This document shows positions 4,334-5,146 of a DNA stretch of 5,146 nt, one piece after another; the first letter of the stretch is position 1; each line of letters starts with the position of its first letter. The notes under the pieces were generated by a model. That model was not told the origin of the DNA, ran no database searches, and worked only from the letters and a program-made list of their open reading frames with translations. The stretch lies in NCBI GenBank assembly GCA_019428955.1, contig JAHYJF010000248.1:1-5146 (forward strand), read 5' to 3'. Made by a program: the position numbers and the translations under genes. The DNA is from Burkholderiaceae bacterium (GTDB lineage Bacteria; Pseudomonadota; Gammaproteobacteria; Burkholderiales; Burkholderiaceae_E).

Positions 4334-5146
4334 TCACACCCGCCCCTCGAAAACCCGCGTCATCAGCCGGCGCCGGCTGTCGGTATTGAGGTGCGCATAG
4401 CGTTGGACCATGCGCAGCTGGCGATGGCCCAGGGTGTCGGCGATTTCCAGCAGCGACGCGCCGCTTTGCGCCATGTAGGACGCGGTGCAATGGCGGCAGT
4501 CGTGGAAACGGAAATTCTTGATCGCGGCCGCTGCAACGGCTTCGTTGAATACCTTGGCGGTCGAGTAGGGCTGCGACGGACGCAGGCGGCTGCGGAAAAC
4601 CAGTGCTTGGCTGGTGGTGGCGTCCTTCGGCGCGAATCGCTCCAGTTCGGCGATCACCTGCGGCAATAGCACCAGCACGCGGCGGTCGCCGTTTTTGGTG
4701 TCGTGCAATTCCGCCTCGGCGCGCTCCAGGTTGACGTCGCACCAGCGCAGCCCGAGCAGCTCGCCGCGCCGCGCGCCGGTGGTGAGCGCCATCAGCACGA
4801 ATACATGCAGGCGCGGCCAGGGTGACTCGATACAGGTGGCCAGCAGGCGGTCGCGTTCATCGTCGGTGAGGTAGCGCACGCGCCCGCGCGTTTCCTGATT
4901 TTTCTCGACGTGGCGGGTTGGCGAATCGAAGCCGCGCGGGACCAGGCGCTGGCGCTTGGCCCAGGTGAACATCGCGGCCAGTGCGACCTGATAGCGGTTC
5001 AGCGTCGCGCCGCTGCGCTGGCCGCCCTTGGCCTTGAAGATCGGGTTGTTGTCGACGTCGCGCCCGTTGTAGACGCGCGACGGCTCGGTCGCGAGCGTGC
5101 GCATGGCGTCGTCGATATCGTCGGGGGTGATTTCCGCGAAAACCTT
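4334..5146 (-). CDS. Tyrosine recombinase (phage-type integrase), N-terminus outside the window
   Basis: This enzyme cuts and rejoins DNA at attachment sites to integrate and excise the element. The frame is open to the window's right edge, with 14 more codons (KVFAEITPDDIDDA) before the internal Met at 5104, so 270 residues are visible and the start is missing. The first visible part is the core-binding SAM-like domain (about 1-85, with LNRYQVALAAMFTWAKRQ). The catalytic domain follows. Counting from the edge, the active-site set is complete: Arg126 (TGARRGEL), Lys151 (DTKNGD), His215 and Arg218 (HDCRH), His241 (TLGHRQL) and the nucleophile Tyr250 (QRYAHLN). HDCRHC replaces the commoner HDLRHT, a mild variation. 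Typical integrases of this type have about 350-400 residues, so roughly 80-130 are missing, including any arm-binding domain. All other genes lie downstream of it, so the attachment site is probably beyond its 5' end, outside the window. Confidence 0.95.
   Translation of the reverse strand, partial: KVFAEITPDDIDDAMRTLATEPSRVYNGRDVDNNPIFKAKGGQRSGATLNRYQVALAAMFTWAKRQRLVPRGFDSPTRHVEKNQETRGRVRYLTDDERDRLLATCIESPWPRLHVFVLMALTTGARRGELLGLRWCDVNLERAEAELHDTKNGDRRVLVLLPQVIAELERFAPKDATTSQALVFRSRLRPSQPYSTAKVFNEAVAAAAIKNFRFHDCRHCTASYMAQSGASLLEIADTLGHRQLRMVQRYAHLNTDSRRRLMTRVFEGRV

Noticed and set aside
1..5146. tRNA, rRNA, CRISPR array, insertion sequence or attachment site
   Set aside because: I saw no tRNA-like cloverleaf, no regularly spaced repeat array, no transposase and no att-type direct repeat. 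The attachment site would be expected beyond the integrase start, outside the window.

Overview
The window is part of an integrated mobile element, either a prophage or a phage-satellite-like genomic island, from a GC-rich proteobacterium. The base composition and the style of the TOPRIM and DUF3987 proteins fit a gamma- or betaproteobacterium such as the Xanthomonas, Pseudomonas or Burkholderia groups. The host cannot be fixed further by reading alone. Every gene I can support lies on the minus strand, so the window reads from right to left.

Right to left: (1) a tyrosine recombinase (integrase) with all six active-site residues, cut at its N-terminus by the window edge (4334-5146); (2) a 290-residue protein I do not recognise, starting 10 bases after the integrase (3451-4323); (3) a 134-base non-coding gap with small palindromes and a possible promoter (3317-3450); (4) a 76-residue putative DNA-binding protein of the excisionase/AlpA-like size class (3086-3316); (5) a 77-residue unknown protein (2853-3086); (6) a 276-residue TOPRIM-domain protein (2039-2869); (7) a 530-residue DUF3987 helicase-like ATPase with a C-terminal winged-helix-like region (450-2042); (8) a 122-codon ORF of unusual composition, full of inverted and direct repeats (82-450); (9) the first 28 codons of another gene that runs off the left edge (1-85).

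Genes 4 to 9 overlap end to end (TGATG, 17 bases, ATGA, TGATG, GTGA). They look like one translationally coupled replication operon, probably fired from the gap at 3317-3450. The integrase would insert and excise the element, the 76-residue protein is a candidate regulator or excisionase, and the TOPRIM and DUF3987 pair would start the element's own DNA replication.

The part that known gene families do not explain is 82-450. It is markedly less GC-rich at third codon positions in its first part. It contains an 82-base imperfect palindrome that could form about 35 base pairs. The sequence just after its start codon is an exact 13-base complement of one arm of that palindrome, so two mutually exclusive RNA folds are possible. 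This resembles the logic of the antisense-RNA immunity systems of phages P4 and P1 (CI/C4 RNA), but it could also be a replication origin. That is the best candidate here for something undescribed.
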